From NCBI RefSeq assembly GCF_018122655.1, contig NZ_JAGRQC010000004.1, positions 248,001 to 312,000 of the forward strand: a DNA stretch of 64,000 nucleotides. Direction: 5' to 3'. Both the position numbers and the translations under genes were made by a program. Within the stretch, counting starts at the first letter, position 1. Every line of letters begins with the position of its first letter. Positions 53,191-62,273 of this stretch are shown in pieces. The notes below the pieces were generated by a model that made no database searches, was not told the DNA's origin, and saw only the letters and a program-made list of their open reading frames with translations. This stretch comes from Stakelama marina. Lineage in GTDB: Bacteria; Pseudomonadota; Alphaproteobacteria; Sphingomonadales; Sphingomonadaceae.

Positions 53191-53949
53191 TCAGCTGCGG
53201 ACCAGAACGCCGGCTGCGGCCAGCGCTGCATGGGCATCGGCGATGCTCGCCTGGCCGAAATGGAAGATCGACGCTGCGAGCACCGCGCTGGCATGGCCTT
53301 CCAGCACCCCGGCCACCAGGTGGTCGAGATTGCCGACGCCGCCGCTGGCGATCACCGGCACGGTGACGGCGTCGGCGATCGTGCGGATCAGTTCCAGATC
53401 ATACCCGTCACGCGTGCCATCGCGGTCCATCGACGTGACGAGCAGCTCGCCCGCGCCGAGCTGGGCGAGCCGGATCGCGTGTTCCACCGCGTCGATCCCC
53501 GTTTCGCGGCGACCGCCATGGGTGAAGATTTCCCAGCGACCGCCGGTGCGCCGCGCATCGACCGAAGCGGTGATGCACTGGCTGCCGAACCGGTCGGCGA
53601 TCTCGGCAATCACTTCCGGGCGCGCCACGGCGGCGGAATTTACCGCGACCTTGTCGGCACCCGCGAGCAGGAGTGCGCGCGCATCCTCGGCGGAGCGAAC
53701 GCCTCCACCCACGGTCAGCGGCATGAAGCACACCTCCGCGGTACGCCGCACGACGTCGATGATCGTCCCGCGCGCTTCATGGCTGGCGGTGATGTCGAGG
53801 AAGCACAGCTCGTCCGCACCCGCCGCGTCATAGGCGCGCGCCTGTTCGACCGGGTCGCCGGCGTCCTTCAGATCGACGAAGTTGACGCCCTTGACCACGC
53901 GGCCATTGGCAACGTCGAGGCAGGGGATGACGCGCGTGCGGACGGTCAT
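53191..53949 (-). CDS. hisF: Imidazole glycerol phosphate synthase, cyclase subunit
   Basis: 252 aa TIM barrel with half-barrel repeats. [18 protein letters not shown] carries the first catalytic Asp, and [19 protein letters not shown] the second. It turns PRFAR plus ammonia from HisH into imidazole glycerol phosphate and AICAR. It overlaps hisA by 4 bases. Confidence 0.97.
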   Translation of the reverse strand: MTVRTRVIPCLDVANGRVVKGVNFVDLKDAGDPVEQARAYDAAGADELCFLDITASHEARGTIIDVVRRTAEVCFMPLTVGGGVRSAEDARALLLAGADKVAVNSAAVARPEVIAEIADRFGSQCITASVDARRTGGRWEIFTHGGRRETGIDAVEHAIRLAQLGAGELLVTSMDRDGTRDGYDLELIRTIADAVTVPVIASGGVGNLDHLVAGVLEGHASAVLAASIFHFGQASIADAHAALAAAGVLVRS

Positions 53950-54677
53950 GCCGCGACCCGGAGCGCATCCGACAGGTCGAGGCGGCCGTCATAGAGCGCT
54001 CGGCCGGTGATGACGCCTTCGACGCCGTCGCCGACATGGCGGGCCAGCGCCTCGATATCGGCGATGTCGGCGACCCCGCCGCTGGCAATGACCGGGATGG
54101 ATACGGCGCGTGCCAGCGCAACCGTCGCTTCGACGTTACAGCCCTTCAGTAGCCCGTCGCGTCCGACATCGGTGAAGAGGAGTGCTGCGACGCCCGCGTC
54201 CTCGAACCGGCGCGCCAGATCGGCGACCGCGACGGTCGATACGTCCGCCCAGCCGCGCGTCGCGACCATCCCGTCACGCGCATCGACGGCGACGACGATA
54301 CAGCCGGGATGCGCGGCGGCGGCGGAGCGGACGAAATCGGGGTCTTCGAGTGCAGCGGTGCCGATCACCACGCGCGCGACGCCGAGATCGAGCCAGCGCT
54401 CGACCGCGTCACGGTTGCGAATGCCGCCGCCGAGCTGCACGCGTCCGGGAAAGGCGGCAACGATCGCCTCGACCGCGTCCGCGTTGACGGCGCGTCCCGC
54501 GAACGCTCCGTCGAGGTCGACGACGTGGAGATGGTCCGCGCCGGCCTTGGCGAATGAGCCGGCCTGCGCCGCCGGATCGTCGCCATAGACGGTCGCGCGG
54601 TCCATATCGCCTTCGGCGAGCCGCACCACCTTGCCGCCCTTCAGGTCGATCGCCGGAAAGATCGTCAGGGACGCCAT
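53946..54677 (-). CDS. hisA: ProFAR isomerase
   Basis: 243 aa TIM barrel paralogous to His[19 protein letters not shown] has the catalytic Asp, and [19 protein letters not shown] the second. It isomerises ProFAR to PRFAR. It overlaps hisH by 13 bases upstream and hisF by 4 downstream. Confidence 0.97.
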   Translation of the reverse strand: MASLTIFPAIDLKGGKVVRLAEGDMDRATVYGDDPAAQAGSFAKAGADHLHVVDLDGAFAGRAVNADAVEAIVAAFPGRVQLGGGIRNRDAVERWLDLGVARVVIGTAALEDPDFVRSAAAAHPGCIVVAVDARDGMVATRGWADVSTVAVADLARRFEDAGVAALLFTDVGRDGLLKGCNVEATVALARAVSIPVIASGGVADIADIEALARHVGDGVEGVITGRALYDGRLDLSDALRVAA

Positions 54678-55267
54678 GCAAGAAACCTTTCCATCAGCGC
54701 CAGCCCGAAACGCTGGCTCTTTTCGGGGTGGAACTGGACGCCCAGCATATTGTCGCGCCCGATCGCGGCGGTAACGGGGCCGCCATGATCGGTGACCGCC
54801 AGCACGCCTTCGCCTTCAAAGGCATAGCTGTGCAGGAAATAGGCCTCGCCTGCTTCGATCAGCGGATGCGGAGCGAGCGGGGTTACGTCGTTCCATCCCA
54901 TATGCGGCACGCGGATGCCGGGTGCGGGCTTCAGCGCGCGGACCGTTCCTTCTATCCAGCCGAGGCCCGGATGCGTGCCGAATTCCTCGCCGGTCGTCGC
55001 CATCAACTGCATGCCGACACAGACGCCGAGAAAGGGCACCGCGTCGCGCAGCACGCGCTCCTCAAGCGCCTCGACCATTCCCCCGATCGAGCGCAACCCG
55101 TTCGCGCACGCCGCGAATGCCCCGACGCCGGGCAGCACGATCCGGTCGGCGGCACGCACCAGCCCCGGATCGGCGGTCACCGCGACATCGTCGGCCCCCG
55201 CCGCCTTCAGCGCATTGTGCACCGAATGGAGGTTGCCGGCGCCATAGTCGATCAACGCGAGCGTCAT
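54665..55267 (-). CDS. hisH: Imidazole glycerol phosphate synthase, glutaminase subunit
   Basis: 200 aa class I glutamine amidotransferase with nucleophile C83 (GVCVGMQLM) and H180/E182 (FHPEKSQ). [13 protein letters not shown] starts the protein. Its ATG overlaps the stop of the YciI gene (ATGA). The longer open frame upstream is a shadow of that gene. It supplies ammonia to HisF. Confidence 0.96.
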   Translation of the reverse strand: MTLALIDYGAGNLHSVHNALKAAGADDVAVTADPGLVRAADRIVLPGVGAFAACANGLRSIGGMVEALEERVLRDAVPFLGVCVGMQLMATTGEEFGTHPGLGWIEGTVRALKPAPGIRVPHMGWNDVTPLAPHPLIEAGEAYFLHSYAFEGEGVLAVTDHGGPVTAAIGRDNMLGVQFHPEKSQRFGLALMERFLAWRP

Positions 55268-55578
55268 TCGATGATCTGCGCGAGCGCCGGCGCGGCGAAA
55301 CTTGCGTTGAAGGCGACGACCTCCGCCTCGGCGACGCCGCTCGCCACCAAGGGGTCGCTTTGCGCAAGCTTTTCGACCTCCGGCCTGCGCCCGCGCACCA
55401 GGATAACGCCGCCGGTACGCGGATCGCGCCTGCCGGCGACGAGGAACAGCCCTTCCGCAAAGCCGCGTTCCAGCCAATCGACATGCGCCTGCAACTGCGC
55501 ATCGACCGCGTCGAGCGGCCGGACATAGCTGAGCAGGATCAGGCACAGCGGACCCTGGCTGCGAAAATCCTCAGCCAC
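55264..55578 (-). CDS. YciI-like protein
   Basis: 104 aa from a GTG that overlaps the hisB stop by 8 bases. The ferredoxin-like YCII fold shows [19 protein letters not shown] helix ([20 protein letters not shown]), [12 protein letters not shown] and [16 protein letters not shown]. Its catalytic His-Asp pair may be the His in AHVDWL and an Asp near SDPL. Function of the family is poorly known. It sits inside the his operon with overlaps on both sides. Confidence 0.85.
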   Translation of the reverse strand: MAEDFRSQGPLCLILLSYVRPLDAVDAQLQAHVDWLERGFAEGLFLVAGRRDPRTGGVILVRGRRPEVEKLAQSDPLVASGVAEAEVVAFNASFAAPALAQIIE

Positions 55579-56164
55579 CGAGCATGCCCTTGGTCGACGG
55601 GATCGCGTCCGCCTTGCGCGGGTCGATCTCGACCGCGGCGCGAAGTGCGCGCGCCAGTCCCTTGAACGCGCTTTCGATCAGATGGTGGTTGTTCGACCCG
55701 TGCAGCGTTTCGACGTGCAGCGTAATGCCCGCCGCCTGCGCGAAGCTGTGGAACCAGTGTTCGAAAAGCTCGGTGTCCATTTCGCCGAGTCGCGGCTGGC
55801 TGAACTCGACATCGAAGACGAGATAGGGCCGCCCCGAAATATCGAGAGCGACGCGCGTCAGCGTCTCGTCCATCGGCGACAACGCGTCGCCGTAGCGGCG
55901 AATGCCCTTCTTGTCGCCAAGCGCCTTTGCAACCGCTTCACCGACCGCGATCGCCGTATCCTCGGTCGTGTGATGCTGGTCGATATGCAGATCGCCCTTC
56001 GCCGTCACCTGCATGTCGATCAGCGAATGGCGCGAAAGCTGCTCGACCATGTGGTCGAGAAAGCCGATCCCTGTCGTGACCTGATATTCGCCGCTGCCGT
56101 CGAGATTGACGGTAACGTCGATCGACGTTTCGTGCGTCGTGCGAGAGATGGTGGCGGTGCGCAT
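55571..56164 (-). CDS. hisB: Imidazoleglycerol-phosphate dehydratase
   Basis: 197 aa from [15 protein letters not shown], with GGAGG six bases upstream. Two His-rich manganese motifs are seen: [14 protein letters not shown] and [12 protein letters not shown]. It is monofunctional, without the phosphatase domain of enteric HisB. It heads the his operon on this strand and diverges from sspB. Confidence 0.96.
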   Translation of the reverse strand: MRTATISRTTHETSIDVTVNLDGSGEYQVTTGIGFLDHMVEQLSRHSLIDMQVTAKGDLHIDQHHTTEDTAIAVGEAVAKALGDKKGIRRYGDALSPMDETLTRVALDISGRPYLVFDVEFSQPRLGEMDTELFEHWFHSFAQAAGITLHVETLHGSNNHHLIESAFKGLARALRAAVEIDPRKADAIPSTKGMLGG

Positions 56165-56187
56165 GTGCGCCTCCATAGCGTGCGATA

Positions 56188-56215
56188 TGGCGCATGCAAT
56201 CTTGACCATGCGCCA
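56188..56215. promoter_or_regulatory. Inverted repeat in the hisB/sspB divergent promoter region
   Basis: TGGCGCATG and CATGCGCCA are perfect 9-bp arms with a 10-base spacer, midway in the 74-base gap between the two start codons. The symmetry suits a dimeric regulator that could affect both genes. No regulator is encoded next to it. Confidence 0.45.
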
Positions 56216-56238
56216 AACACGTTTAGCAAGAGGCGCAT

Positions 56239-56721
56239 ATGACTGACAGTGTGCCCGATAGCCTTATCCCCTATGACGACATCGTGCAGGAAGCGCTGCG
56301 CGCCGTCGTCGGCCGCGTTCTCGGCCAGGTGCAGGAAGCCGGCGCACTGCCGGGCCAGCACCATTTCTACATCACGTTCAAGACGCAGGCGCCCGGAGTT
56401 GAGGTGCCCGACCGGCTGATCGAACGCTTCCCCGACGAAATGACGATCGTCATCCAGCATCGCTATTGGGATCTGAACGTCGAGGACGATCGATTCTCGA
56501 TCGGGCTGAGCTTCAACCAGATTCCTTCGACGCTGCTGATTCCCTTTTCGGCGATTACGGGCTTTCACGATCCCGCGGTCAATTTCGAACTGCGCTTTCA
56601 GGTGCAGGACGAACCCGAAGGGCCCGGCCCGCACGACGATGCCGAAAATGACGGTGAGGGCGCCAAGCCGGTCGAAGACGGATCGAATGTCGTCGCCGTC
56701 GATTTCAAACGTAAGAAATAG
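56239..56721 (+). CDS. sspB: ClpXP adaptor protein SspB
   Basis: 160 aa with AGAGG upstream. The substrate-binding domain includes [19 protein letters not shown] and [20 protein letters not shown], as in alphaproteobacterial SspB-alpha. A flexible acidic linker leads to a C-terminal [10 protein letters not shown], where the ClpX-binding tail is expected. It delivers ssrA-tagged proteins to ClpXP. Confidence 0.93.
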   Translation: MTDSVPDSLIPYDDIVQEALRAVVGRVLGQVQEAGALPGQHHFYITFKTQAPGVEVPDRLIERFPDEMTIVIQHRYWDLNVEDDRFSIGLSFNQIPSTLLIPFSAITGFHDPAVNFELRFQVQDEPEGPGPHDDAENDGEGAKPVEDGSNVVAVDFKRKK

Positions 56722-56817
56722 CGCACCGGTACGCGCCTCTCTTGCAGGTTGCCGGCCGGTGACTTGGTAGCAACGCTGCGCTACCACCACCGAAACGCGA
56801 CCGCAGGAGAACCCCAC

Positions 56818-58032
56818 ATGACCGAGCTTTCCACCAAGACCGACTGGACCGCGATCGGCGAGGCGGGGCTTGCCGAGGTCGTCGAGTTGCGCCGTGCGAT
56901 CCACGCCGATCCCGAAATCGGTCTGCAATGCCCGCGCACGACCCAAAAACTGAAAAAGGCGCTGGAGGGCCTGCCGCTCGAAATTCACGAAGGGACCTCG
57001 ACGACGGGCTTCATGGCGGTGCTGCGCGGTGGCAGCGACAATGGCCGCACCGTGTTGTTGCGCGGCGACATGGACGCGCTGCCGATGCAGGAGGAAACCG
57101 GGCTCGATTATGCGTCGAAGGTCGACGGCGCGATGCACGCCTGCGGCCATGACGCGCATTCAGCGATGCTCGTCGGTGCTGCCAAGGCGCTGTGCGCAAA
57201 GCGCGATGAACTGCCGGGCACGGTCGTTTTCATGTTCCAGCCGGGTGAGGAGGGGCATCACGGCGCGCGCTTCATGATCGAGGACGGGCTGCTCGAAAAG
57301 ACCGCGCCCGATGCGGGCTTTGCGCTCCATATCTATCCCAATGCGCCGCGCGGCATGTTCGTCAGCCGACCGGGTCCGCTGCTCGCCTCTGCCGACACGC
57401 TCAATGCCACAATCCGCGGCAAGGGCGGGCACGGCGCGATGCCGCACGATTGCATCGACCCGATCCCGGTCGCGTGCGAGATCGTCACTGCGCTGCAGAC
57501 GTGGGTCGCGCGGCGGGTGCCGGTATCCGATCCGGCGGTGCTGACCATCTCCAAGATCGCTGCGGGCTCTACGCACAATGTCATTCCGTCGTCGTGCGAA
57601 CTGCTCGGCACGCTGCGCACGCTGTCGGAAGAAACGCGCGCGAAGGTCCAGCAGGCGTTCAAGGACATCGTTCATCACGTCGCCGCGGCGCATGGCTGCG
57701 AAGGCGAGGCAACGATCGAGGTCGGCTATCCGGTGACGATGAACGATGAACGCGCGACTGGCATGATGGAGGAAATCGCGCGCGATATCGGCGGAGAACA
57801 GGGCTGGATGAAGATGCCCGCACCGATCATGGGCGCAGAGGATTTCTCCTATGTCCTGCGCGAACTGCCGGGTGCGATGGCATTTCTCGGCGTCGCGCCG
57901 GAGGGAAGCGATCCCGAAAGCAACCCGCCGCTGCACAACACGAAGATGACGATCGACGAGGACATGCTGTCGCGCGGCGTCGCGATGCACTGCGCGATTG
58001 CCGAACGCTATCTCGAACGCGGCTTCGACTGA
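56818..58032 (+). CDS. M20 family amidohydrolase (hippurate hydrolase-like)
   Basis: 404 aa from MTELSTKTDWTAIG, with AGGAGAA upstream. Metal-binding features: GDMDALPMQEETGLDYAS, MHACGHDAHSAMLVGAA and QPGEEGHHGARFMI, with MGAEDFSYVL near the end. These match M20D peptidases that remove N-acyl groups from amino acids. No signal peptide, so cytoplasmic. It follows sspB by about 100 bases. Confidence 0.92.
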   Translation: MTELSTKTDWTAIGEAGLAEVVELRRAIHADPEIGLQCPRTTQKLKKALEGLPLEIHEGTSTTGFMAVLRGGSDNGRTVLLRGDMDALPMQEETGLDYASKVDGAMHACGHDAHSAMLVGAAKALCAKRDELPGTVVFMFQPGEEGHHGARFMIEDGLLEKTAPDAGFALHIYPNAPRGMFVSRPGPLLASADTLNATIRGKGGHGAMPHDCIDPIPVACEIVTALQTWVARRVPVSDPAVLTISKIAAGSTHNVIPSSCELLGTLRTLSEETRAKVQQAFKDIVHHVAAAHGCEGEATIEVGYPVTMNDERATGMMEEIARDIGGEQGWMKMPAPIMGAEDFSYVLRELPGAMAFLGVAPEGSDPESNPPLHNTKMTIDEDMLSRGVAMHCAIAERYLERGFD

Positions 58033-58056
58033 GGCCGCGCGCCAACGCGCTTTGGT

Positions 58057-58911
58057 TTAGCCGAACACCTGATCGAGCAGCTTGGCGAGGCGCAGGCCGC
58101 CACGCTCGATCTGCTTGCGCTCGACCGGCACAAGCTTGGCGATCTCTTTGTTGTCGAGATGCGCATCCTGCGCGTGCTTCTTGTCCATCTTGCAGACATC
58201 GCCGCCCAGCGCGGTCGGATAGACGACATCACGGCTGATCTGCCAGCTTTGCTTGCTCCAGTCCTCGACACTACCCGCGGTGACCTTCGCCTTTTCCTGC
58301 GCCGAATATTTGCGGACCAGCGACGGCGGCGTGGTGATCGCGCGCTCGGCGAGCCAACCGTCCCAGACGCTGTGCAGATTTAGCTTCTTCGCGGTGTAGA
58401 TACCGTAATTGCTGTGCACGAAATTGCCCCCGGCATCGTGATTTTCGCCGGCGTGGAGCGGCTGGTGCAGATCGCCCACAAAATGGATCAGAAAGGCGAG
58501 CGCACGGACGCGCTCGCGCACCGGTATCGACTTGTCCTTCAGCAGCTTCATATCGCGTTCGATCTGTGCCGACACGCAATTGCCGTTGGCGCAGGCGGAT
58601 TTCAGGTCGAACGGCTGGCAGACATTCACGTCCTGATAGTGCCAGGCAAAGGTATAGTTGAACCGTTCACCCAGCTTCTTGATGCAATCGGGCCAGACGC
58701 TGGCATCCTCGATCGTCTTCGCTGGACAGGTCGGCGTGTCGAGCAGGTCGGCACGGCGCAGCAACGCGTCGATCGCGTGCCGCGTATCGGGCGTCACATT
58801 CCTGTACGCGATCTCGGCAATGGTCCGGTGACCATAGGCCCAATAGGCATTGGCGGTGAGCGGCGTCAAAAAGGCGACCAGCGCGGCTGCGAAAGCAAGG
58901 ATACGGGACAT
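58057..58911 (-). CDS. S1/P1 nuclease
   Basis: 284 aa with a signal peptide to about residue 22 (TPLTANA). The zinc ligands of the family can be traced: W24, H28, D69 (EDASVWPD), H91 (AWHYQD), H143/D147 (HFVGDLHQPLH), and H180/D184 (NLHSVWD). It cuts single-stranded DNA/RNA in the periplasm or outside, probably for nutrient or phosphate salvage. The predicted mature protein begins Tyr-Trp rather than Trp. Confidence 0.9.
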   Translation of the reverse strand: MSRILAFAAALVAFLTPLTANAYWAYGHRTIAEIAYRNVTPDTRHAIDALLRRADLLDTPTCPAKTIEDASVWPDCIKKLGERFNYTFAWHYQDVNVCQPFDLKSACANGNCVSAQIERDMKLLKDKSIPVRERVRALAFLIHFVGDLHQPLHAGENHDAGGNFVHSNYGIYTAKKLNLHSVWDGWLAERAITTPPSLVRKYSAQEKAKVTAGSVEDWSKQSWQISRDVVYPTALGGDVCKMDKKHAQDAHLDNKEIAKLVPVERKQIERGGLRLAKLLDQVFG

Positions 58912-58942
58912 GGCGTGCGCTTACGCCGCGGGCGCGATCAGT

Positions 58943-59971
58943 TCAATCAGCTTTGGCAGACGGACAAGGGCCGAACATCCCGTTCAGATCAGCGATATAT
59001 TCCGCGATCGGCGGCATCCCCATCTTCGCGCGTTCGGCGTCGACATCAATCCCTGCTTCCAGAGGAAGGGGTACATGTTTCCCATCGGCGCAGGTCGCCT
59101 GCGTTCCATAACGTTGCCGCCCGGTGAGTTTCAGCATCACGCGGTCGTAGAGATACGCGTAATTATCTTTACGGACGTCGCCGGTTTCCGCCATCGGCCT
59201 CATCAGCCGCAAAACCCGCAGCTGAAACGCCGGGTCCCGGTCCGCATGCTGAGCTAGCAGCCATGCCGCGTTGCTGGCCGTCTTGCCGACTGCAGCGATT
59301 CCGGGCCACCCCTTTTTGGCAACCAACCGCTTCATCATCACCAGATTTTTCGCGTCCTCGCGTGCGATATTGAGCGACGAGAACATTTGGAGAGCCGCCA
59401 GCGTCGCAGGATTGGTTGCCGGACCATTGTGCCCCCAGCCAAGCGCGCCGCGATACACCTGCTCTCGAACGACGGCGTGAAGCAATTTGCGTGCTTCTTC
59501 ACTGGTCCAGTCAGGGTCGAATGGTACGGCCTCGAAACCCAGCTTCGCTCCATAGCGGAAGATAGACCAATCATTTCGTGCAGCGCTATAGGCACGATGG
59601 AAATCGGGCCAATCGGTCCGTAACGACTGTGGAGGCATAAACGCTATGACGCCGCGACACGCGGGAAGCGGGAATGCTTCTGGTTTCTGACGCAGAGAAA
59701 CGCCCATTGCCGCGAGATTGGCACGTACCTCTGCCGTGCCGAGCCGGGAACAATTGGTTATCCAATGCTGGATGTTGGCCCTCTCGGCCTTTTGCGTATC
59801 GGACGCGTCGGCGAATGCACCGCGCATCCATTCGATGTTATCCGGATCGGGATAACCCTGGCTATCCAGCGCTGCGGCGAGGGCCGGAGGCGGTGGGGGG
59901 AGCGTTGTATCCGGAGCGATTGTCGGCGCGGACTGGGCGAGAAAGATACCGGCCAGTCCCGCCCACAACAT
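58943..59971 (-). CDS. DUF6624 domain protein, probably exported
   Basis: 342 aa with a short N-terminal hydrophobic segment (MLWAGLAGIFLAQSAP) like a signal peptide, then a Pro-rich stretch. The C-terminal half has LVAKKGWPGIAAVGKTASNAA, WLLAQHADRDPAFQ, NYAYLYDRVML and RQRYGTQ, which is the DUF6624 pattern. No function is known. It lies 4 bases after the isoaspartyl peptidase gene and is probably on its transcript. Confidence 0.78.
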   Translation of the reverse strand: MLWAGLAGIFLAQSAPTIAPDTTLPPPPPALAAALDSQGYPDPDNIEWMRGAFADASDTQKAERANIQHWITNCSRLGTAEVRANLAAMGVSLRQKPEAFPLPACRGVIAFMPPQSLRTDWPDFHRAYSAARNDWSIFRYGAKLGFEAVPFDPDWTSEEARKLLHAVVREQVYRGALGWGHNGPATNPATLAALQMFSSLNIAREDAKNLVMMKRLVAKKGWPGIAAVGKTASNAAWLLAQHADRDPAFQLRVLRLMRPMAETGDVRKDNYAYLYDRVMLKLTGRQRYGTQATCADGKHVPLPLEAGIDVDAERAKMGMPPIAEYIADLNGMFGPCPSAKAD

Positions 59972-59975
59972 CGCG

Positions 59976-60941
59976 TTATTCCTGGTCGCCGTAGAAGGAG
60001 ACGACGCGGTCGGTGGTGGAGCTTACCTTGCCGCGGTACATGCCGGGCGTGTTGAAGCTCCAGGCCATTTCGCCGGTCGGGCCGGTCAGGATCACCCCGC
60101 CGGTGCCGCCCAGATCCTTGACCTCGGCCATCACCGTGTCGGCCGCCTTTTTCAGCGTCTCGCCCTTGAAGCGGACGCGCGCGCAGATTTCGTGCGCGAC
60201 GCCTTCGCGGATGAAATATTCGCCTGCGCCCGTCGCCGACACCGCACAGGCGCGGTCGTCGGCATAGGTGCCCGCGCCGATGATCGGCGAATCGCCGATC
60301 CTGTCCCAGCGCTTGCCGGTCAGGCCGCCGGTAGATGTCGCCGCTGCGACATGGCCGTGGCTGTCCATCGCCACCGCGCCGACGGTGCCGTATTTCAAGT
60401 CGACATCGAACCAGCCGAGCTTGTCGTTCGCCTTCATCTTTTCGAGCTGTTCGCGGCGATGCTTGGTCGCGAAATAGCTCGGATCGACGATTTCGAGGCC
60501 CTGTTCCTTGGCGAATTCCTCCGCACCCTTGCCCGACAGCATGACGTGCGGGCTGTGCTCCATCACCGCGCGCGCGAGCGTGACCGGGTGGCGGACGTCG
60601 CCGACGCCGGCGACCGCCCCTGCGGCGCGGTTGCTGCCATCCATGATCGAGGAATCGAGCTCGTTGCGGCCGTCCCAGGTGAAGACCGCACCGCGCCCGG
60701 CGTTGAAATGCGGGTCGTCCTCGAGCACGCGGATCGTCGCCTCGATCGCATCCATCGCGGTGCCGCCGCCTGCCAGCACCTTCTGTCCGGCGTCGAGCGC
60801 GGCGTTCAGGCCGTTTCGTACGCCTTCTTCCTGTTCCGCCGTCACCTTGTCACGCTCGATGATGCCGGCGCCGCCATGAATGACGAGCGTCCATTTGGGC
60901 TTTTCGCTGGATGCTTCCTGCGCAGCGGCGGGAGCGGACAT
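59976..60941 (-). CDS. Isoaspartyl peptidase / L-asparaginase (Ntn hydrolase)
   Basis: 321 aa from an ATG with GGAGG seven bases upstream. The Ntn nucleophile is T186 (YGTVGAVAMD), exposed by self-cleavage; VIHGGAGI and FNAGRGAVFTWDG are other family marks. A signal-peptide-like stretch (RRSVIALITALIGGLVMSAP) lies in frame just upstream, but its only ATG is at 61091, deep in the acyltransferase gene. Thus either the longer form is exported or this form is cytoplasmic. Confidence 0.88.
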   Translation of the reverse strand: MSAPAAAQEASSEKPKWTLVIHGGAGIIERDKVTAEQEEGVRNGLNAALDAGQKVLAGGGTAMDAIEATIRVLEDDPHFNAGRGAVFTWDGRNELDSSIMDGSNRAAGAVAGVGDVRHPVTLARAVMEHSPHVMLSGKGAEEFAKEQGLEIVDPSYFATKHRREQLEKMKANDKLGWFDVDLKYGTVGAVAMDSHGHVAAATSTGGLTGKRWDRIGDSPIIGAGTYADDRACAVSATGAGEYFIREGVAHEICARVRFKGETLKKAADTVMAEVKDLGGTGGVILTGPTGEMAWSFNTPGMYRGKVSSTTDRVVSFYGDQE

Positions 60942-60976
60942 GACGAGACCTCCGATCAGTGCGGTGATGAGCGCGA

Positions 60977-62152
60977 TTACGCTTCGGCGCGGGACGGCCG
61001 TGCCATCTGCGCCCAGGCGGGGTGCGCCTGTAACCCGATCAGCGGCCGCAGCCAAGCGATGCGACGCCCGACGTCGTAGAAGATCCAGCATCCCGCCGCG
61101 GTCGCCCCGACGAGTATGAAATAGCGCGTGAGTAGCGATAGCTCTGACTCCAGCAACATCCATCCGACGACGACGATAATCGTCTGATGGATGATGTAAA
61201 AAGGAAATACCGCTTCGGCCAGCGTCCTGCGCGCCGGATGGTCGTGATCGAGAAGGCGGTCGGCCGCGCCGATCAGCGCGACGATCGCGGTCCAGGCGAG
61301 GACGGCGCGGGTCGCGACGATCTCGTGGAACAACGACCGGCTGAGCTCGGTGCCGATCAGCCAGCCCTCGCGGATCGCATAGCCGGTATAGGCGAGCACC
61401 GCGACGATGGCCGCCGCCCACCACCATTTGCGGATCGCGTCCCACAGCGCGTGCGAATTGCGCAGCAGGACGCCGAACAGAAAGGCGCTGAAATAGACGA
61501 GGTGCGCAGGCCAGTCGTCGACCAGCATCTGGGTGTTTTCCTGCATATCGGGCAGCATCGCGAGGCGGAATGCCGCTAGCAGCGCGGCGGGCAGAATGAA
61601 TACGAGCGGGCCTGTCAGGATGCGTTCGACGACGATTCCCGCGCCTCTGCACATACTGCCGGGGAGCAGGGCGAGCAGGCTGAGCGCTGCGGTATAGACG
61701 AACAGATAGGCGACGAACCAAAGGTGGTTCCAGCTCGGCACCAGCACGCCATCGATCGAGCGGAAACTGAAATAGTCGTGCAGCAGGAAATGACCGAACC
61801 CCTGCGTATAGCCCTTTTGCGTGACGAGCTGGATCCATGCCTGGGGCGGGACGATGATAATGATGCCGAAGATCAGCGGTGGAATAAGGCGCAGCGTGCG
61901 CGACTTCAGGAACCGCCCCGCGCCCGCCATCTTCGCCAGCAGCGCGGCGCTGGCATAGCCCGACACCACGAACAGCAGGATCAGGCGCCACGGATTGACC
62001 GCGAGCATCGGGATGATGACCCAGTAATGCGGCACTTCCATGTTGATGCGGTAGGGCCACGGCGAAAATGCCATGGTGATGTGATAGAGGATCAGCAGCG
62101 CAAAGGCGCCGATCCTTAGCCAGTCCATTCCAAAGTGCCGCGCCGGGTGCAT
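60977..62152 (-). CDS. Acyltransferase 3 (OpgC-like) membrane protein
   Basis: 391 aa with about ten hydrophobic segments. The front FGMDWLRIGAFALLILYH carries the family's His, and LLFVVSGYASAALL, RTLRLIPPLIFG and NHLWFVAYLFVYT follow, close to the glucans-biosynthesis C branch. It likely adds acyl or succinyl groups to a glycan at the inner membrane. The start may be 8 codons further in (MDWLRIG). It precedes the isoaspartyl peptidase gene by 35 bases. Confidence 0.85.
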   Translation of the reverse strand: MHPARHFGMDWLRIGAFALLILYHITMAFSPWPYRINMEVPHYWVIIPMLAVNPWRLILLFVVSGYASAALLAKMAGAGRFLKSRTLRLIPPLIFGIIIIVPPQAWIQLVTQKGYTQGFGHFLLHDYFSFRSIDGVLVPSWNHLWFVAYLFVYTAALSLLALLPGSMCRGAGIVVERILTGPLVFILPAALLAAFRLAMLPDMQENTQMLVDDWPAHLVYFSAFLFGVLLRNSHALWDAIRKWWWAAAIVAVLAYTGYAIREGWLIGTELSRSLFHEIVATRAVLAWTAIVALIGAADRLLDHDHPARRTLAEAVFPFYIIHQTIIVVVGWMLLESELSLLTRYFILVGATAAGCWIFYDVGRRIAWLRPLIGLQAHPAWAQMARPSRAEA

Positions 62153-62166
62153 GGATCGGGCTTAGG

Positions 62167-62182
62167 TGGCGCTTTCGCGCCA
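62167..62182. other. Short hairpin in the acyltransferase/ispG divergent region
   Basis: TGGCGC and GCGCCA pair with a TTTC loop, 15 bases upstream of the acyltransferase start. It is small and may be chance in GC-rich DNA. No other element was recognised in this 121-base gap. Confidence 0.25.
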
Positions 62183-62273
62183 TGCAACGCCGATGCGTTC
62201 GGCCACCGTCCCTTTCAAGCTGCCGCTGCGACCGCTATATGCGGCTTGCGCGAAGCATTTGTGAGAGATTTCC

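Noticed and set aside
56723..56803. Possible hairpin between sspB and the M20 gene (CACCGG...CCGGTG)
   Set aside because: The arms are six bases with a long spacer and no T tract. It is not strong enough to call.
59976..62183. 735-codon frame as a fusion protein
   Set aside because: The upstream part is the wrong frame of the acyltransferase gene. Only the C-terminal third is the isoaspartyl peptidase.
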